64,000 nt of DNA. Origin: Pseudoalteromonas luteoviolacea B = ATCC 29581. GTDB taxonomy: Bacteria; Pseudomonadota; Gammaproteobacteria; Enterobacterales; Alteromonadaceae. A program made the position numbers and the translations under genes. A model generated the notes under the pieces. That model did no database searches and had not been told where the DNA came from. It saw nothing but the letters and a program-made list of their open reading frames with translations. Position 1 is the first letter of the stretch; every line of letters starts with the position of its first letter. The stretch is taken from positions 26,183 through 90,182 of the forward strand of contig CAPN01000061.1 of NCBI GenBank assembly GCA_000333235.1. The letters are read 5' to 3'. This document shows, piece after piece, positions 36,166 through 45,214 of this stretch.

Positions 36166-36906
36166 TTACCAATATTGTTCCACTGTTATATGACCGGGTG
36201 ATGCTCGTCGATTGCGCGAAAATCCTAAACTTTCAAGCAGGGCTGTAGTATCTTTAACCATTTGGGGATTGCCACAAATCATAAATTGACTTTTATTTGG
36301 GTGAAAACTGCTCCCGACAAAATGCTCTAGAGTTCCTTCATCAAGGACTTTAGTAATGCGCCCCTCAAGCCCTTTAATGCACATCTCTCTTGACACAACT
36401 GGAACATAGCTAAAGCCAGCTTGATTGGCTTGAATTGATTCAATGAGTGTTTGATAGGTTAAATCAATCGCATATCTAACCCCATGAACTAAAATGACGT
36501 GTGAAAAACGATTCCACATGTCCCCATCTTGTAGCATGGATAAAAATGGACCGATTGCAGTACCAGTACTTAACATCCATAACTGCTCAGCATTCGGTAT
36601 TTCATCTAATGTAAAAAAGCCCGAAGGCTCTTCATCCAACCAAATCTCATTACCAACATGTAGGGATGCTAAAGCGGATGTTAGCTGGCCATTTTCGACT
36701 TCGATACAATAAAACTCATAAAAAGGATCGTTAGGTGAGTTAACAAAAGAATAAGCTCGAGCAATGCGTTTGTCTCCGACAATGAGTGCTAATTTAGTAA
36801 ACTGTCCTGCCTTAAATGGCTGCAGTTTCGCTTTAACACGAATTGTAAAAAGTTTGTCCGTCCACCAATTAATTTCTGTTATTTTACCTTGAACCCAATT
36901 TGACAT
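36166..36906 (-). CDS. fpr: Ferredoxin/flavodoxin-NADP+ reductase
   Basis: The protein closely follows E. coli Fpr: MSNWVQGKITEI, FKAGQFTKLAL, RAYSFVNSP (FAD binding), GFFTLDEIPN, LSTGTAIGPFLSMLQ (NADP), CGNPQMVKDT and the terminal PGHITVEQYW. It transfers electrons between NADPH and ferredoxin or flavodoxin. The start at 36906 has GGAG 6 nt upstream and matches the usual N-terminus; a longer frame from 36957 adds 17 atypical residues. The stop lies 6 bp before the next gene's ATG. Confidence 0.96.
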   Translation of the reverse strand: MSNWVQGKITEINWWTDKLFTIRVKAKLQPFKAGQFTKLALIVGDKRIARAYSFVNSPNDPFYEFYCIEVENGQLTSALASLHVGNEIWLDEEPSGFFTLDEIPNAEQLWMLSTGTAIGPFLSMLQDGDMWNRFSHVILVHGVRYAIDLTYQTLIESIQANQAGFSYVPVVSREMCIKGLEGRITKVLDEGTLEHFVGSSFHPNKSQFMICGNPQMVKDTTALLESLGFSRNRRASPGHITVEQYW

Positions 36907-36917
36907 AGTGGCTCCAG

Positions 36918-37904
36918 TTAATTTATTTGGACTGATTGAAAACTGTCTGTACACCAAGCTGCTCCAAGCTCATTCGGTAGGCTATGGATAGATACGGGCA
37001 CAACGGGAGGACTTAAAGGTATTTGGATCATTAAACTTAATTCATTGACTTCATCTGCACTTTCATGTGTTAAACGCGCAATCCGATGTTCAATATTCTG
37101 CAGATATTCATCCTTCGACAACTCACCTAACTTAAAACGCTTCGTCTTTAGAAGAATAGCGACCCAGGCTCGATTCTCTTCACTCCCTTGTTGCGGTTGG
37201 TTTTCGACAATATATGCATAGTAACGGTCAAAAACATGCCAATTTTGTGCACCTACAGAAGCGAACAAAAGATTTTGCAGTACCCGCATTTGGTCTAGGT
37301 GATCGTCTTCTTTGCGATATAGTGCATAAGCATGCTGATAAGCTTTAATTGCTTCTTCATAACGATGCTCATAAAACAGAAAGTTACCCTCTATCATTCG
37401 CTTGACTGCTTTAGCACGAACATCCAATTGACTATCGTCAATGGCCTGCATTGTTTGAAATGCTAGCTCATATTGCTTGTTTTTCATGTAAGCAATCGCT
37501 TTATTGATGCCAATTAATCTGCCGAGTTCAGGTCTACTATCTAACTGTTTCGCACATTTAAAGTGCTTGATAGCTTCATCAATTTGCCGGTTCATTAAAT
37601 AAATGCCACCAAATGTCATGATAACTTTAGCTTTTGACTCTTTACTGACGTCCGAATAATTAAGTGCCATCATGTGTTGTGAAATAGTAGTTTGAGCTTC
37701 AAAGTCATTTGCCCGACTGGCACCAATTAATGCTAAACGGCGAAATTCGAGAGATCCGTCGCTGGTATCGTCTTTCAGCCGTTCTTTGAAATTGTCATAA
37801 AAAATCAGTGACTTTTTAGCATCGTGATAAATCAGCTCTCTAAATTGATCCAATTCACTGTGAGACACCAAAGACATAACTAAAACAGATGACGCGAGTA
37901 ACAT
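36918..37904 (-). CDS. TPR-repeat protein of unknown function (328 aa)
   Basis: Alpha-helical repeats consistent with tetratricopeptide units lie around residues 95-215 (MNRQIDEAIKHFKCAKQLD; NKQYELAFQTMQAID; HRYEEAIKAYQHAYALY). The N-terminus is hydrophobic (LLASSVLVMSLVS) and may be an uncleaved anchor or a signal. No enzymatic motif. Good ribosome site (GAGG) before ATG 37904. It is the first gene of the compact group TPR-Fpr-binding proteins, 11 bp from fpr. Confidence 0.7.
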   Translation of the reverse strand: MLLASSVLVMSLVSHSELDQFRELIYHDAKKSLIFYDNFKERLKDDTSDGSLEFRRLALIGASRANDFEAQTTISQHMMALNYSDVSKESKAKVIMTFGGIYLMNRQIDEAIKHFKCAKQLDSRPELGRLIGINKAIAYMKNKQYELAFQTMQAIDDSQLDVRAKAVKRMIEGNFLFYEHRYEEAIKAYQHAYALYRKEDDHLDQMRVLQNLLFASVGAQNWHVFDRYYAYIVENQPQQGSEENRAWVAILLKTKRFKLGELSKDEYLQNIEHRIARLTHESADEVNELSLMIQIPLSPPVVPVSIHSLPNELGAAWCTDSFQSVQIN

Positions 37905-37977
37905 CTCACCCTCAGTTAAATGTAATTTTACTTTAAATATTATTTAAGTATGGGAGGGTTCTGTACAAAATCAAACA

Positions 37978-38010
37978 TAAAAAAAAGCCACACAATTGTG
38001 CGGCTTTTTG
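37978..38010 (-). terminator. Intrinsic terminator of deoBD
   Basis: Read on the minus strand: AAAAAGCCGCACAATTGTG then TGGCTTTTTTT; the stem AAAAGCC-GCACAATTGTGT-GGCTTTT lies about 75 bp after the deoD stop codon. Both strands end in a T-rich tail, so it could serve either direction. Confidence 0.85.
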
Positions 38011-38085
38011 GGGTGTGATTCGCGTTGTTTTAGGCGTGTTTCCAAAACGCTGCGATTACGTTACCAAGGAACTTATTTCACTCGC

Positions 38086-38787
38086 TTAAATAGACTCGAG
38101 TGCAATTTTAACCATTTCATTAAATGTGCTTTGACGTTCTTCAGCTGGCGTTGCTTCACCTGTGATCACGTGATCACTGACCGTAAACAATGCCATCGCC
38201 TTTGCACCATATTCTGCTGCTACACCATACAAACCAGCAGTTTCCATATCAACCGCCATAACACCAAGCTTGTCTAATTGCTGATAAAAAGTAGGATCGG
38301 CTTGATAGAATGTGTCTGTCGTGAATACATTTCCTACTTTGGCCTCAATACCAAGCTTACGAGCGGCGTTTACGCCATTTTCTAATAAACCAAAATCGGC
38401 GATTGCTGCAAAATCATAACCACGAACTCGAGCACGATTCACGTTTGAGTCGGTACTCGCACCTTGCGCAAAAATGACATCGCGAATCTTAATATCTTGG
38501 CTTATTCCGCCACAAGTTCCAATGCGGATGAGATTCTTAACACCATATGTCGCAATAAGTTCACGAGCGTAAATCGACATAGACGGTATACCCATCCCAG
38601 ACCCCATTAAGCTAACGGGTTTACCATTATAGGTGCCTGTAAAACCGAACATATTGCGTACGCCAGTCACTTGACGAGCATCTTGTAAAAAGTTCTCAGC
38701 AATGTATTTCGCGCGTAGTGGATCGCCTGGCATTAAAACCGTTTCTGCAAAATCACCAATATTCGCGTTAATATGAGGCGTACTCAT
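38086..38787 (-). CDS. deoD: Purine-nucleoside phosphorylase
   Basis: A 233-residue trimer/hexamer-type [34 protein letters not shown] N-terminus, [36 protein letters not shown] and the acid SDHVITGE. It phosphorolyses purine (deoxy)nucleosides to the base and (deoxy)ribose-1-phosphate. RBS AAGGAAAC precedes the ATG. It lies 16 bp downstream of deoB. Confidence 0.97.
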   Translation of the reverse strand: MSTPHINANIGDFAETVLMPGDPLRAKYIAENFLQDARQVTGVRNMFGFTGTYNGKPVSLMGSGMGIPSMSIYARELIATYGVKNLIRIGTCGGISQDIKIRDVIFAQGASTDSNVNRARVRGYDFAAIADFGLLENGVNAARKLGIEAKVGNVFTTDTFYQADPTFYQQLDKLGVMAVDMETAGLYGVAAEYGAKAMALFTVSDHVITGEATPAEERQSTFNEMVKIALESI

Positions 38788-38803
38788 TGATTGTTTCCTT
38801 AAA

Positions 38804-40018
38804 TTAAGCTTTCTCTAGGTGATCGGCAAAGCCGTCACCGTATTCAAGCGCAGATAAATTAAACCACTGGGCAAGGGTTTGACCTATGTCTGCAAATGTT
38901 TGTCTTTCACCGAGATTAACTGGTTGCATCCCTTTACGATATGCAACAACCGGTACGTATTCACGCGTGTGATCAGTGCCCGGCGCAGTAGGGTCGCAAC
39001 CATGATCGGCAGTAATAAGGAGAACATCATCCTCCTTCAACTTGCCAAGTATAGTCGGTAAATAGTCATCAAACGTTTTTAGTGCTTGAGCATAACCCAC
39101 TGCGTTTCGGCGATGACCGAATTTTTCGTCAAAATCAACAAGGTTCGTAAAAATAATCGCGTTGTCTGTAACCAACTCCATTACTTCACTGGTTTTCGCA
39201 AGTAAGTTTTCAAGCCCTGGAGCTTTAAATTTTTGCGTAATACCTTGATGTGCGTAAATATCGGCAATTTTTCCGATACTCACAACTTCACCCCCTGCTG
39301 CTGCCAACTTATCGAGTACGGTTGGTGCCGGAGGTAACACAGAATAATCACGGCGATTACCTGTTCGCGCAAAATCTGCACTCGTCGTACCTAAAAAAGG
39401 CCGCGCTATCACTCTTCCTATATTCAAATCATCAAGCAGTGCCCGTGCGATTTCACATACTTGATAAAGTTTTTCCAGTCCGAATGACTGCTCATGCGCG
39501 GCCACTTGAAAAACACTGTCAACAGAGGTGTAACAAATCGGCATACCCGTTTTAATATGCTCTTCACCTAGCTGTTCTAAAATAGTCGTGCCGGATGCGT
39601 AACAATTACCCAAAATACCTGGAATGTCCGCACGTTTGCATAACTCATCAATAAATTCTTGTGGGAAGCAAGGAGTCGTATTTGGGAAATAACCCCATTC
39701 AAACAGCACTGGAACACCTGCCATTTCCCAATGACCGGATGGCGTATCTTTCCCACTCGACAGTTCTTTCGCATATCCATAAGCACCGATCGGGCTTTGT
39801 CTATCCGAGATGTCACATGGTTTGCCTCCGGCCGCTTCACACGCCTCAATTAAACCTAATTGACTTAAGTTTGGTAAAGACAGTGACTCACCTTTCGCTT
39901 CTTTATACGCTGACAAGAGGTGAGCCAATGTATTTGCGCCCACATCGCCGAACTTAGCGGCATCTGGCGCGGCGCCAATACCTAAGCTGTCTGCCATTAA
40001 AATGATTGCTCTGGCCAT
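38804..40018 (-). CDS. deoB: Phosphopentomutase
   Basis: A 404-residue alkaline-phosphatase-superfamily enzyme: [19 protein letters not shown] (metal-binding Asp), [15 protein letters not shown], the long cap domain, and [24 protein letters not shown] near the end. It converts (deoxy)ribose-1-phosphate to the 5-phosphate, the step after DeoD. The ribosome site is GAGG 8 nt before ATG. It is divergent from udk; deoC and deoA are not in this window. Confidence 0.97.
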   Translation of the reverse strand: MARAIILMADSLGIGAAPDAAKFGDVGANTLAHLLSAYKEAKGESLSLPNLSQLGLIEACEAAGGKPCDISDRQSPIGAYGYAKELSSGKDTPSGHWEMAGVPVLFEWGYFPNTTPCFPQEFIDELCKRADIPGILGNCYASGTTILEQLGEEHIKTGMPICYTSVDSVFQVAAHEQSFGLEKLYQVCEIARALLDDLNIGRVIARPFLGTTSADFARTGNRRDYSVLPPAPTVLDKLAAAGGEVVSIGKIADIYAHQGITQKFKAPGLENLLAKTSEVMELVTDNAIIFTNLVDFDEKFGHRRNAVGYAQALKTFDDYLPTILGKLKEDDVLLITADHGCDPTAPGTDHTREYVPVVAYRKGMQPVNLGERQTFADIGQTLAQWFNLSALEYGDGFADHLEKA

Positions 40019-40118
40019 TAGTGTTTACCTCTTGTCGTCAGTCAGAATCACGGGCAACTCTAAGGAACAACGCCGTAATCTGGTTGTTGAATACTTTATT
40101 GATACGTAAATTTATCGT

Positions 40119-40135
40119 ACAGGACATAAGTCCGC
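40119..40135. promoter_or_regulatory. Candidate operator 1 (ACAGGACATAAGTCCGC)
   Basis: The core GGACATAAGTCC is an inverted repeat (GGAC/GTCC around ATAA). The reverse complement of operator 2 matches it at 15 of 17 bases. Regulator unknown. Confidence 0.6.
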
Positions 40136-40183
40136 AGTAATGAAAGCGTAACAGAAATTAATGTTTATCACTAAAGCACCAAA

Positions 40184-40208
40184 TGTCCCAAGCGGACATA
40201 AGTCCTGT
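40184..40208. promoter_or_regulatory. Candidate operator 2 (GCGGACATAAGTCCTGT, with overlapping palindrome)
   Basis: The 17-mer at 40192-40208 is operator 1 in inverted orientation. Just upstream, TGTCC-CAAGC-GGACA (40184-40198) makes a second overlapping inverted repeat. The centres of the two operators are about 73 bp apart, near seven helical turns. Confidence 0.6.
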
Positions 40209-40321
40209 TTTGATGCACTCAAAGTCGTTAAATTTGCTCCCTAAGCGAGGCAAAAGAGATTATTCGTGTCTTTTTTGTTATTGTGATCTCCATCAAGAAC
40301 AACTGCTGGGTGTGAACTTTA

Positions 40322-40951
40322 GTGACACGAACTATTATAGCCATAGCTGGCGCTTCTGCGTCGGGCAAATCCTTGTTTAGTCAAACGATATACAATGAGT
40401 TAGTTGCAGAGCTGGAATCAGGTGCAATTGCCGTCATTGAAGAAGATGCTTATTATCGCGATCAATCGCATCTTCCTATAGAACATCGTACTCAAACGAA
40501 TTACGACCACCCAGATGCATTCGAGCACGATTTATTGTGCCAGCATTTAGAACTATTGCGGCAAGGTCAATCCGTTGAAGTGCCAACGTATGACTACACG
40601 CAACACACGCGCAGTGAGAAAACACGCACGATTCATCCAGCGAAAATTTTAATCGTTGAGGGGATTTTGTTATTAAGTGATCCTACACTGAGCGAAGCGT
40701 TTGACATAAAAGTGTTCATTGATACACCTTTAGACATTTGTTTGTTACGTCGAATGCAAAGAGACATTGAGCAACGAGGCCGAAGCATGGCGTCTGTGGT
40801 AGATCAGTATCAAACCACAGTACGACCAATGTTTTATCAATTTATTGAGCCCTCGAAGCATAATGCTGATTTGGTCGTAACCCGTGGCGGTATGAATCGC
40901 GTTGCGATTGATATTATAAAAAGTAAAATAAAATATTTACTGCAAGAATAA
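40322..40951 (+). CDS. udk: Uridine kinase
   Basis: A 209-residue P-loop kinase with Walker A AGASASGKSLF, YYRDQSHLP, NYDHPDAFEHDLL, and LIVEGILLLSDP followed by RRMQRDIEQRGRS. It phosphorylates uridine and cytidine to UMP and CMP. GTG start; I saw no strong ribosome site. It is the first gene of an operon with the nucleoside transporter (18 bp gap). Confidence 0.95.
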   Translation: MTRTIIAIAGASASGKSLFSQTIYNELVAELESGAIAVIEEDAYYRDQSHLPIEHRTQTNYDHPDAFEHDLLCQHLELLRQGQSVEVPTYDYTQHTRSEKTRTIHPAKILIVEGILLLSDPTLSEAFDIKVFIDTPLDICLLRRMQRDIEQRGRSMASVVDQYQTTVRPMFYQFIEPSKHNADLVVTRGGMNRVAIDIIKSKIKYLLQE

Positions 40952-40969
40952 AATCGGGAACTAACCAGC

Positions 40970-42193
40970 ATGACAACAATAATGAGCCTTGTGGGCATGG
41001 CAGTGCTCCTGGGCATTGCTTTCGCGGTCTCAACTAATCGCAAAGCGATAAATCTGCGAACTGTCGGTGTCGCATTTTTACTCCAAGTCGTCATTGGCGG
41101 CTTTGTGCTGTTTTTTGAAGCCGGCAAAAATGCATTAGCGGCAATGTCGAGTGCAGTTTCCGCTGTAATTGGTTATGCAAACGACGGTATTGGTTTTTTA
41201 TTCGGCTCTCTAGCCAAACCAGATGCACTTGGATTTATCTTTGCTGTGCAAGTATTGCCGGTGATTGTCTTTTTCTCTGCGTTGGTAGCTGTGCTTTACC
41301 ACGTCGGAATAATGAACTGGATAATCCGAATTTTAGGTGGCGGGTTACAAAAGCTACTAAAAACATCACGACCAGAGTCGTTATCCGCCACAGCGAACAT
41401 TTTCGTTGGGCAAACTGAAGCGCCTTTGATCGTTAAGCCATTTATACCAACCATGACAAAGTCGGAGTTATTCGCGGTGATGGTAGGAGGACTTGCAACA
41501 GTCGCAGGGTCTGTAATGGCAGGCTATGTAACGATTGGTGTTGAGCTTAAATACCTGATCGCAGCAAGCTTTATGGCCGCACCGGGTGGTTTCTTGATGG
41601 CAAAAATGATCGTGCCAGAAACAGAAAAAACCAAAGAGAATTTAGCGGATGTCGATAGCGGAGATGACAAACCCGTCAACGTGATCGATGCGGCAGCAGC
41701 CGGTGCATCAAGTGGTATGCATTTAGCGCTAAATGTCGGTGCAATGTTACTTGCGTTTGTTGCGCTAATCGCGCTTCTAAACGGCATGTTAGGGAGTATT
41801 GGTGGTTGGTTTGGACACCCTACCCTAACCTTACAGGAAATTTTAGGCTTCGTCTTTGCTCCAATTGCTTGGGTCATCGGTGTGCCTTGGTCTGAAGCCC
41901 AGATTGCTGGTAGCTTTATTGGCCAAAAACTCGTAGTTAACGAGTTCGTTGCCTATTTAGATTTTATTAATTATCGCGATTCGTTAAGCGAACACACACA
42001 AGCGATTGTTACATTCGCGTTGTGTGGATTTGCTAACTTGTCATCGATAGCAATTTTACTAGGCGGGCTTGGCGGTATGGCGCCGAGTCGTAGAAAGGAT
42101 ATCGCACGCTTAGGGCTCAGAGCAGTGTTAGCAGGGTCTATGGCTAACCTTATGAGTGCCGCAATTGCAGGTTTTTTCCTCTCGCTAGCTTAG
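40970..42193 (+). CDS. Concentrative nucleoside transporter (CNT/NupC family)
   Basis: A 407-residue multi-pass inner-membrane protein with CNT signatures: the N-terminal [35 protein letters not shown], the substrate-site region [20 protein letters not shown], and [26 protein letters not shown]. It imports nucleosides with a cation gradient. With udk and the divergent deoBD genes it forms a nucleoside salvage locus. Confidence 0.94.
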   Translation: MTTIMSLVGMAVLLGIAFAVSTNRKAINLRTVGVAFLLQVVIGGFVLFFEAGKNALAAMSSAVSAVIGYANDGIGFLFGSLAKPDALGFIFAVQVLPVIVFFSALVAVLYHVGIMNWIIRILGGGLQKLLKTSRPESLSATANIFVGQTEAPLIVKPFIPTMTKSELFAVMVGGLATVAGSVMAGYVTIGVELKYLIAASFMAAPGGFLMAKMIVPETEKTKENLADVDSGDDKPVNVIDAAAAGASSGMHLALNVGAMLLAFVALIALLNGMLGSIGGWFGHPTLTLQEILGFVFAPIAWVIGVPWSEAQIAGSFIGQKLVVNEFVAYLDFINYRDSLSEHTQAIVTFALCGFANLSSIAILLGGLGGMAPSRRKDIARLGLRAVLAGSMANLMSAAIAGFFLSLA

Positions 42194-42285
42194 AAACTTA
42201 ACGAGATAAGCCACGTAGTTGCAAAACAATTGGTTGGTTGCTTTAAGGGGTTAAAGTGATCACACTAACTTGAACGATACTTCAC

Positions 42286-42309
42286 CAAAGGGCCGTAAGG
42301 CCCTTTTAT
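42286..42309 (+). terminator. Intrinsic terminator of udk-nucleoside transporter operon
   Basis: AAAGGGCC GTAA GGCCCTTTT: an 8-bp perfect stem with a GTAA tetraloop and a T-run, about 95 bp after the transporter stop codon. Confidence 0.9.
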
Positions 42310-42504
42310 CGTTTCTAAACACCATAATTTCAAGTGACGCACAGTGCCAATCCTCAATAATACTTGATCATTTTGAGGAACCAAAACTGTCGCTAACGGC
42401 GTTAAAAATTTCTTATTTAGAACAACTAAATAGCAAAATTTTCGCTGTGTAATCGACAAGCTTTACTTGCCTCCAAATAGAACTCTTCATTAAGGCGATT
42501 GGTA

Positions 42505-42529
42505 TAAAAATGACCGCGAATGCGGCCAT
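42505..42529 (-). terminator. Intrinsic terminator of the DUF2999-like gene
   Basis: On the minus strand ATGGCCGC ATTC GCGGTCAT then TTTTA (one G-T pair), about 25 bp after the gene's stop codon. Confidence 0.85.
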
Positions 42530-42551
42530 CTCTTAACGTAAGCAAATACAA

Positions 42552-42803
42552 TTATTTTTGAAGTTTTGCTTTCGCTTCTTCCACTTTAGAAAAGTCTAGC
42601 CCAAGTTCATTCACGGCATCTTTAATAAGCGTTGGATTTTGCATCACCATCATCATCAGTTGTTGCAGTTTATCTTGTGGGATCCCTAGCTGCTGAACAA
42701 CACCCATAGCCATAAGCGGGTTCGCGGTTAGCGTTTCAAACAACGACTGGATCTGTTCATCGTTAATATTGTGCTCTTTAAGTAAAGCTAAAATTGGGTT
42801 CAT
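42552..42803 (-). CDS. DUF2999-like small protein (83 aa)
   Basis: An 83-residue alpha-helical protein (NPILALLKEHNINDEQIQSL..., then NPLMAMGVVQQLGIPQDKLQ). The pattern matches the small DUF2999 family of Vibrio and Alteromonadales as I remember it; the function is unknown. Two repeated helical segments (EQIQSLFETLTANPLMAMGV and DKLQQLMMMVMQNPTLIKDA) suggest an internal duplication. It has its own terminator, so it is probably a monocistronic gene. Confidence 0.75.
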   Translation of the reverse strand: MNPILALLKEHNINDEQIQSLFETLTANPLMAMGVVQQLGIPQDKLQQLMMMVMQNPTLIKDAVNELGLDFSKVEEAKAKLQK

Positions 42804-42940
42804 TTTGATTCCTTTAACTAATCGCTGATATATACCAAAGTTACGTCAATATACGTATTCAGCAAGAATTGGGCGCCTTTTGATTATAGGACTAACCAAC
42901 TTGAAGATACCTGTTTCAGTAATAGGCTCACTCACTCATT

Positions 42941-43822
42941 TTACGACATTCGCCGACGCCAAGGCAAAAACTGTTGAACTTTTACCCCTGTCACGAGCAT
43001 TACTCCCATAATGACTAGTAGTGCACCGATTAATGTATTGGGCCCAATGGGTTCATCTAAAAACACATGGCCCCACAAAATTCCGAATAAAGGAATTAAA
43101 AACGTAACCGTCAGCGCTTGCGCCGCGCCAAGCAATTCGATTAATTTGAAATAGAGGATATAAGCAATACCTGTACAAACCACACCAAGTGCTAATACGG
43201 CAAAAAAGATATTCGTTGTAGGCATTTCTGGCATGGGTGAAAAGCTTAGCATGGGCAGTACTAAAACTGTCGACGCCCATAAATTTCCATGAGCATTATC
43301 AAATGTACCCACCTTGGGGGCAATCTTCGTGTAGTTTGACGCAATGCCATAACAGCACGTTGCACCTAATGCCGCTAAAATAGGAAGAAGCGCTTCAAAA
43401 CTCGGTAATGTCTGTAAATTCACTAACGCTGCAACGCCTAAAAGTCCACAAATACATCCCACTATTGTTCGTAGCGTTATCTCGTGTTTCAACCAAATAG
43501 CCGCAATGATCACCCCCCAAAATGGTGCAGTCGAATTCAAAACGGATAATACGGATGCACTCACATACTGAGCGGCATAGGCAAAAAGTAAAAAGGGTAA
43601 CGCAGAATTGAATAAACCAAGGATGATGTAGTGTTGTGTCAAACCCGATGTTTTAATCGCTCGACGCGTGACAAAAGCAATTAAACTTAACGTAAGCGCC
43701 GCAAACAATACTCTAAATTCGATAAGATACGAAGGTCCTAAACTAGGCACTGCAATGCGCATAAAGAGAAACGAACCACCCCAAATGGCACCTAGTAAAA
43801 TTAAATAAAAAAATCCAATCAT
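42941..43822 (-). CDS. DMT-superfamily (EamA) transporter
   Basis: About 293 residues with ten hydrophobic helices in two EamA repeats (GAIWGGSFLFMRIAVP; ALGATCCYGIASNYTK). The C-terminal end VMGVMLVTGV is typical. A metabolite exporter or importer; substrate cannot be predicted. I chose ATG 43822, which has GGAAAG about 5 nt upstream; the longer frame (43849) adds nine residues with no ribosome site. Confidence 0.9.
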   Translation of the reverse strand: MIGFFYLILLGAIWGGSFLFMRIAVPSLGPSYLIEFRVLFAALTLSLIAFVTRRAIKTSGLTQHYIILGLFNSALPFLLFAYAAQYVSASVLSVLNSTAPFWGVIIAAIWLKHEITLRTIVGCICGLLGVAALVNLQTLPSFEALLPILAALGATCCYGIASNYTKIAPKVGTFDNAHGNLWASTVLVLPMLSFSPMPEMPTTNIFFAVLALGVVCTGIAYILYFKLIELLGAAQALTVTFLIPLFGILWGHVFLDEPIGPNTLIGALLVIMGVMLVTGVKVQQFLPWRRRMS

Positions 43823-43906
43823 GAGACTTTCCAAGAATAATCCGCGCACACTATGACAGGCATCGTGCGCTCAGACAAGCCACTTTTGGTAGTGGCTTAC
43901 AAGTCC

Positions 43907-45091
43907 CTATTTAGTTACTGCTCTTGTTAAAACTGCAGCGTAAAAACCATCGCCTTCTGTATTTATGCCAGGCAAAAGCTGTCGCTCTTCCGTTAAACTA
44001 AACTCTGGGTTATTCGCTAAGAACGTATCGACTTGCGCACGGTTCTCTTGATTTAAAATTGAACACGTCGCATACACCACTTTGCCACCTGGTTTGCACA
44101 TTTGCGTATATCGTTGCAAAATTTCACGTTGTAATTGACCAAGCGCGTTCAACCCATCTTCGTCTAAATGCCATTTCGCATCAGGGTTACGCTTAAACAC
44201 CCCAGTGCCAGAACAAGGTACATCCAACAAAACACGATCAAACTTATCTTTCAATCGCTTGATGGTTTTATTGTTTTTGATCAAACGCGTTTCAATCATA
44301 TGGACACCGGCACGTTTGGCGCGTTTCTTAAGCGTTGTTAGCTTGTGTTCATGAATATCAAGGGCAAGAACATACCCTTTGTTATTCATGAGTGCCGCTA
44401 AGTGAAGGCTTTTTCCACCCGCGCCACAACACGCATCCGCTACGCGCATGCCTGATTTGACATCAAGCAAAGGGGCAATTTGCTGAGAGCCGATATCTTG
44501 CATTTCAAACCAACCATCGTGAAAAGCCTTGGTTTTAAAAATATTTGCTCCTGAATCAACTTTTAATGCATCTCCTTCAAGGTACTGGGTTTGCGTTCGC
44601 TCAGTTTCTAACTTATTTTGTAGTTCAGTCGCCGTGCCTTTTAACGTGTTACATCGTAAATAAGTTGCAGGTCTTGAATTCATGGCTTTAGCAACAATTG
44701 GCCATTGTTCACCTAAGTCCTGTTGCGCAATATCATTGATAAAATCTGGATAGCTTAGTAACTCCGCTTGACTTGCTGATTGAAGGTTATCGAGCAACTG
44801 GGCTTCAGAAATGTCATCAAGTTCAGGCCAGTCTGGCAATACTTTGTTATTTAAAACAAGAAATGCAGCCCACAAAGCCCAACCATTACTATCCCCCCCT
44901 GTTGCGGCTAATAACTTTCGTTTTAAAGACAGCATCCCATAGCACGATGTGACGTATTCGCCACGCTCAGACCCATTCCATTCGGGATGATTTTTTAACG
45001 TCATTTCGATGACTTTATCAGCATAGTTATCTTGTGACTCTACAGACTCTAACGTGGTTAGAATTTGTTCTACTAAATATGGATCAGACAC
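43907..45091 (-). CDS. RsmB/NOP-type RNA (cytosine-5) methyltransferase
   Basis: The catalytic region contains ADACCGAGGKSLHLAALM, LDVPCSGTGVFKRNPDAKW (motif IV) and YATCSILNQENRAQV (motif VI), the two-cysteine signature of m5C RNA methyltransferases. The substrate is probably rRNA, but whether it equals RsmB, RsmF or a third type is unclear. I chose GTG 45091 (MSDPYLVEQIL), with GAGAG 7 nt upstream; the longest frame reaches 45205 but its first 38 residues cover a promoter-like sequence and a hairpin. Confidence 0.9.
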   Translation of the reverse strand: MSDPYLVEQILTTLESVESQDNYADKVIEMTLKNHPEWNGSERGEYVTSCYGMLSLKRKLLAATGGDSNGWALWAAFLVLNNKVLPDWPELDDISEAQLLDNLQSASQAELLSYPDFINDIAQQDLGEQWPIVAKAMNSRPATYLRCNTLKGTATELQNKLETERTQTQYLEGDALKVDSGANIFKTKAFHDGWFEMQDIGSQQIAPLLDVKSGMRVADACCGAGGKSLHLAALMNNKGYVLALDIHEHKLTTLKKRAKRAGVHMIETRLIKNNKTIKRLKDKFDRVLLDVPCSGTGVFKRNPDAKWHLDEDGLNALGQLQREILQRYTQMCKPGGKVVYATCSILNQENRAQVDTFLANNPEFSLTEERQLLPGINTEGDGFYAAVLTRAVTK

Positions 45092-45119
45092 GTTCGTACT
45101 CTCGGCAATGCAAAAGATA

Positions 45120-45148
45120 ATTGTATCTTTTCCATGAAAATGCGCAAA
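45120..45148 (-). promoter_or_regulatory. Sigma70-like promoter of the RNA methyltransferase gene
   Basis: On the minus strand TTTGCG, 17-bp spacer, TACAAT. The predicted transcript start lies about 20 nt upstream of GTG 45091. It supports the shorter start of the methyltransferase. Confidence 0.6.
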
Positions 45149-45174
45149 GCGCTTTCTAAGAAAGTAAAACGTGA

Positions 45175-45203
45175 GAGCTCCAATAAGTTTTCTATCGGAG
45201 CTC
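45175..45203 (-). terminator. Hairpin after the GH19 chitinase gene
   Basis: Stem GAGCTCC / GGAGCTC with a 15-nt loop directly follows the GH19 stop and is trailed by TCACGTTTTACTTT. A weak intrinsic terminator; it lies upstream of the methyltransferase promoter. Confidence 0.5.
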
Positions 45204-45214
45204 ATTTCTTTTAT

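Larger units (their letters stand above)
40019..40321. promoter_or_regulatory. Divergent control region between deoB and udk
   Basis: A 303-bp intergenic stretch without a gene. It holds two near-identical 17-bp palindrome-like elements, listed separately, and must carry both promoters. Confidence 0.7.
42194..42551. other. Convergent intergenic region holding two terminators
   Basis: No gene is supported here. A 60-codon frame starting with TTG at 42270 runs across the first terminator and was rejected. The two terminators are listed separately. Confidence 0.6.

Noticed and set aside
42270..42452. 60-codon frame after the nucleoside transporter
   Set aside because: TTG start without ribosome site; it runs through the strong terminator 42286-42309.
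43877..43898. Terminator of the RNA methyltransferase gene (AAGCCACT/AGTGGCTT)
   Set aside because: An 8-bp stem is present after the gene, but no T-run follows on the minus strand, so it is not called.
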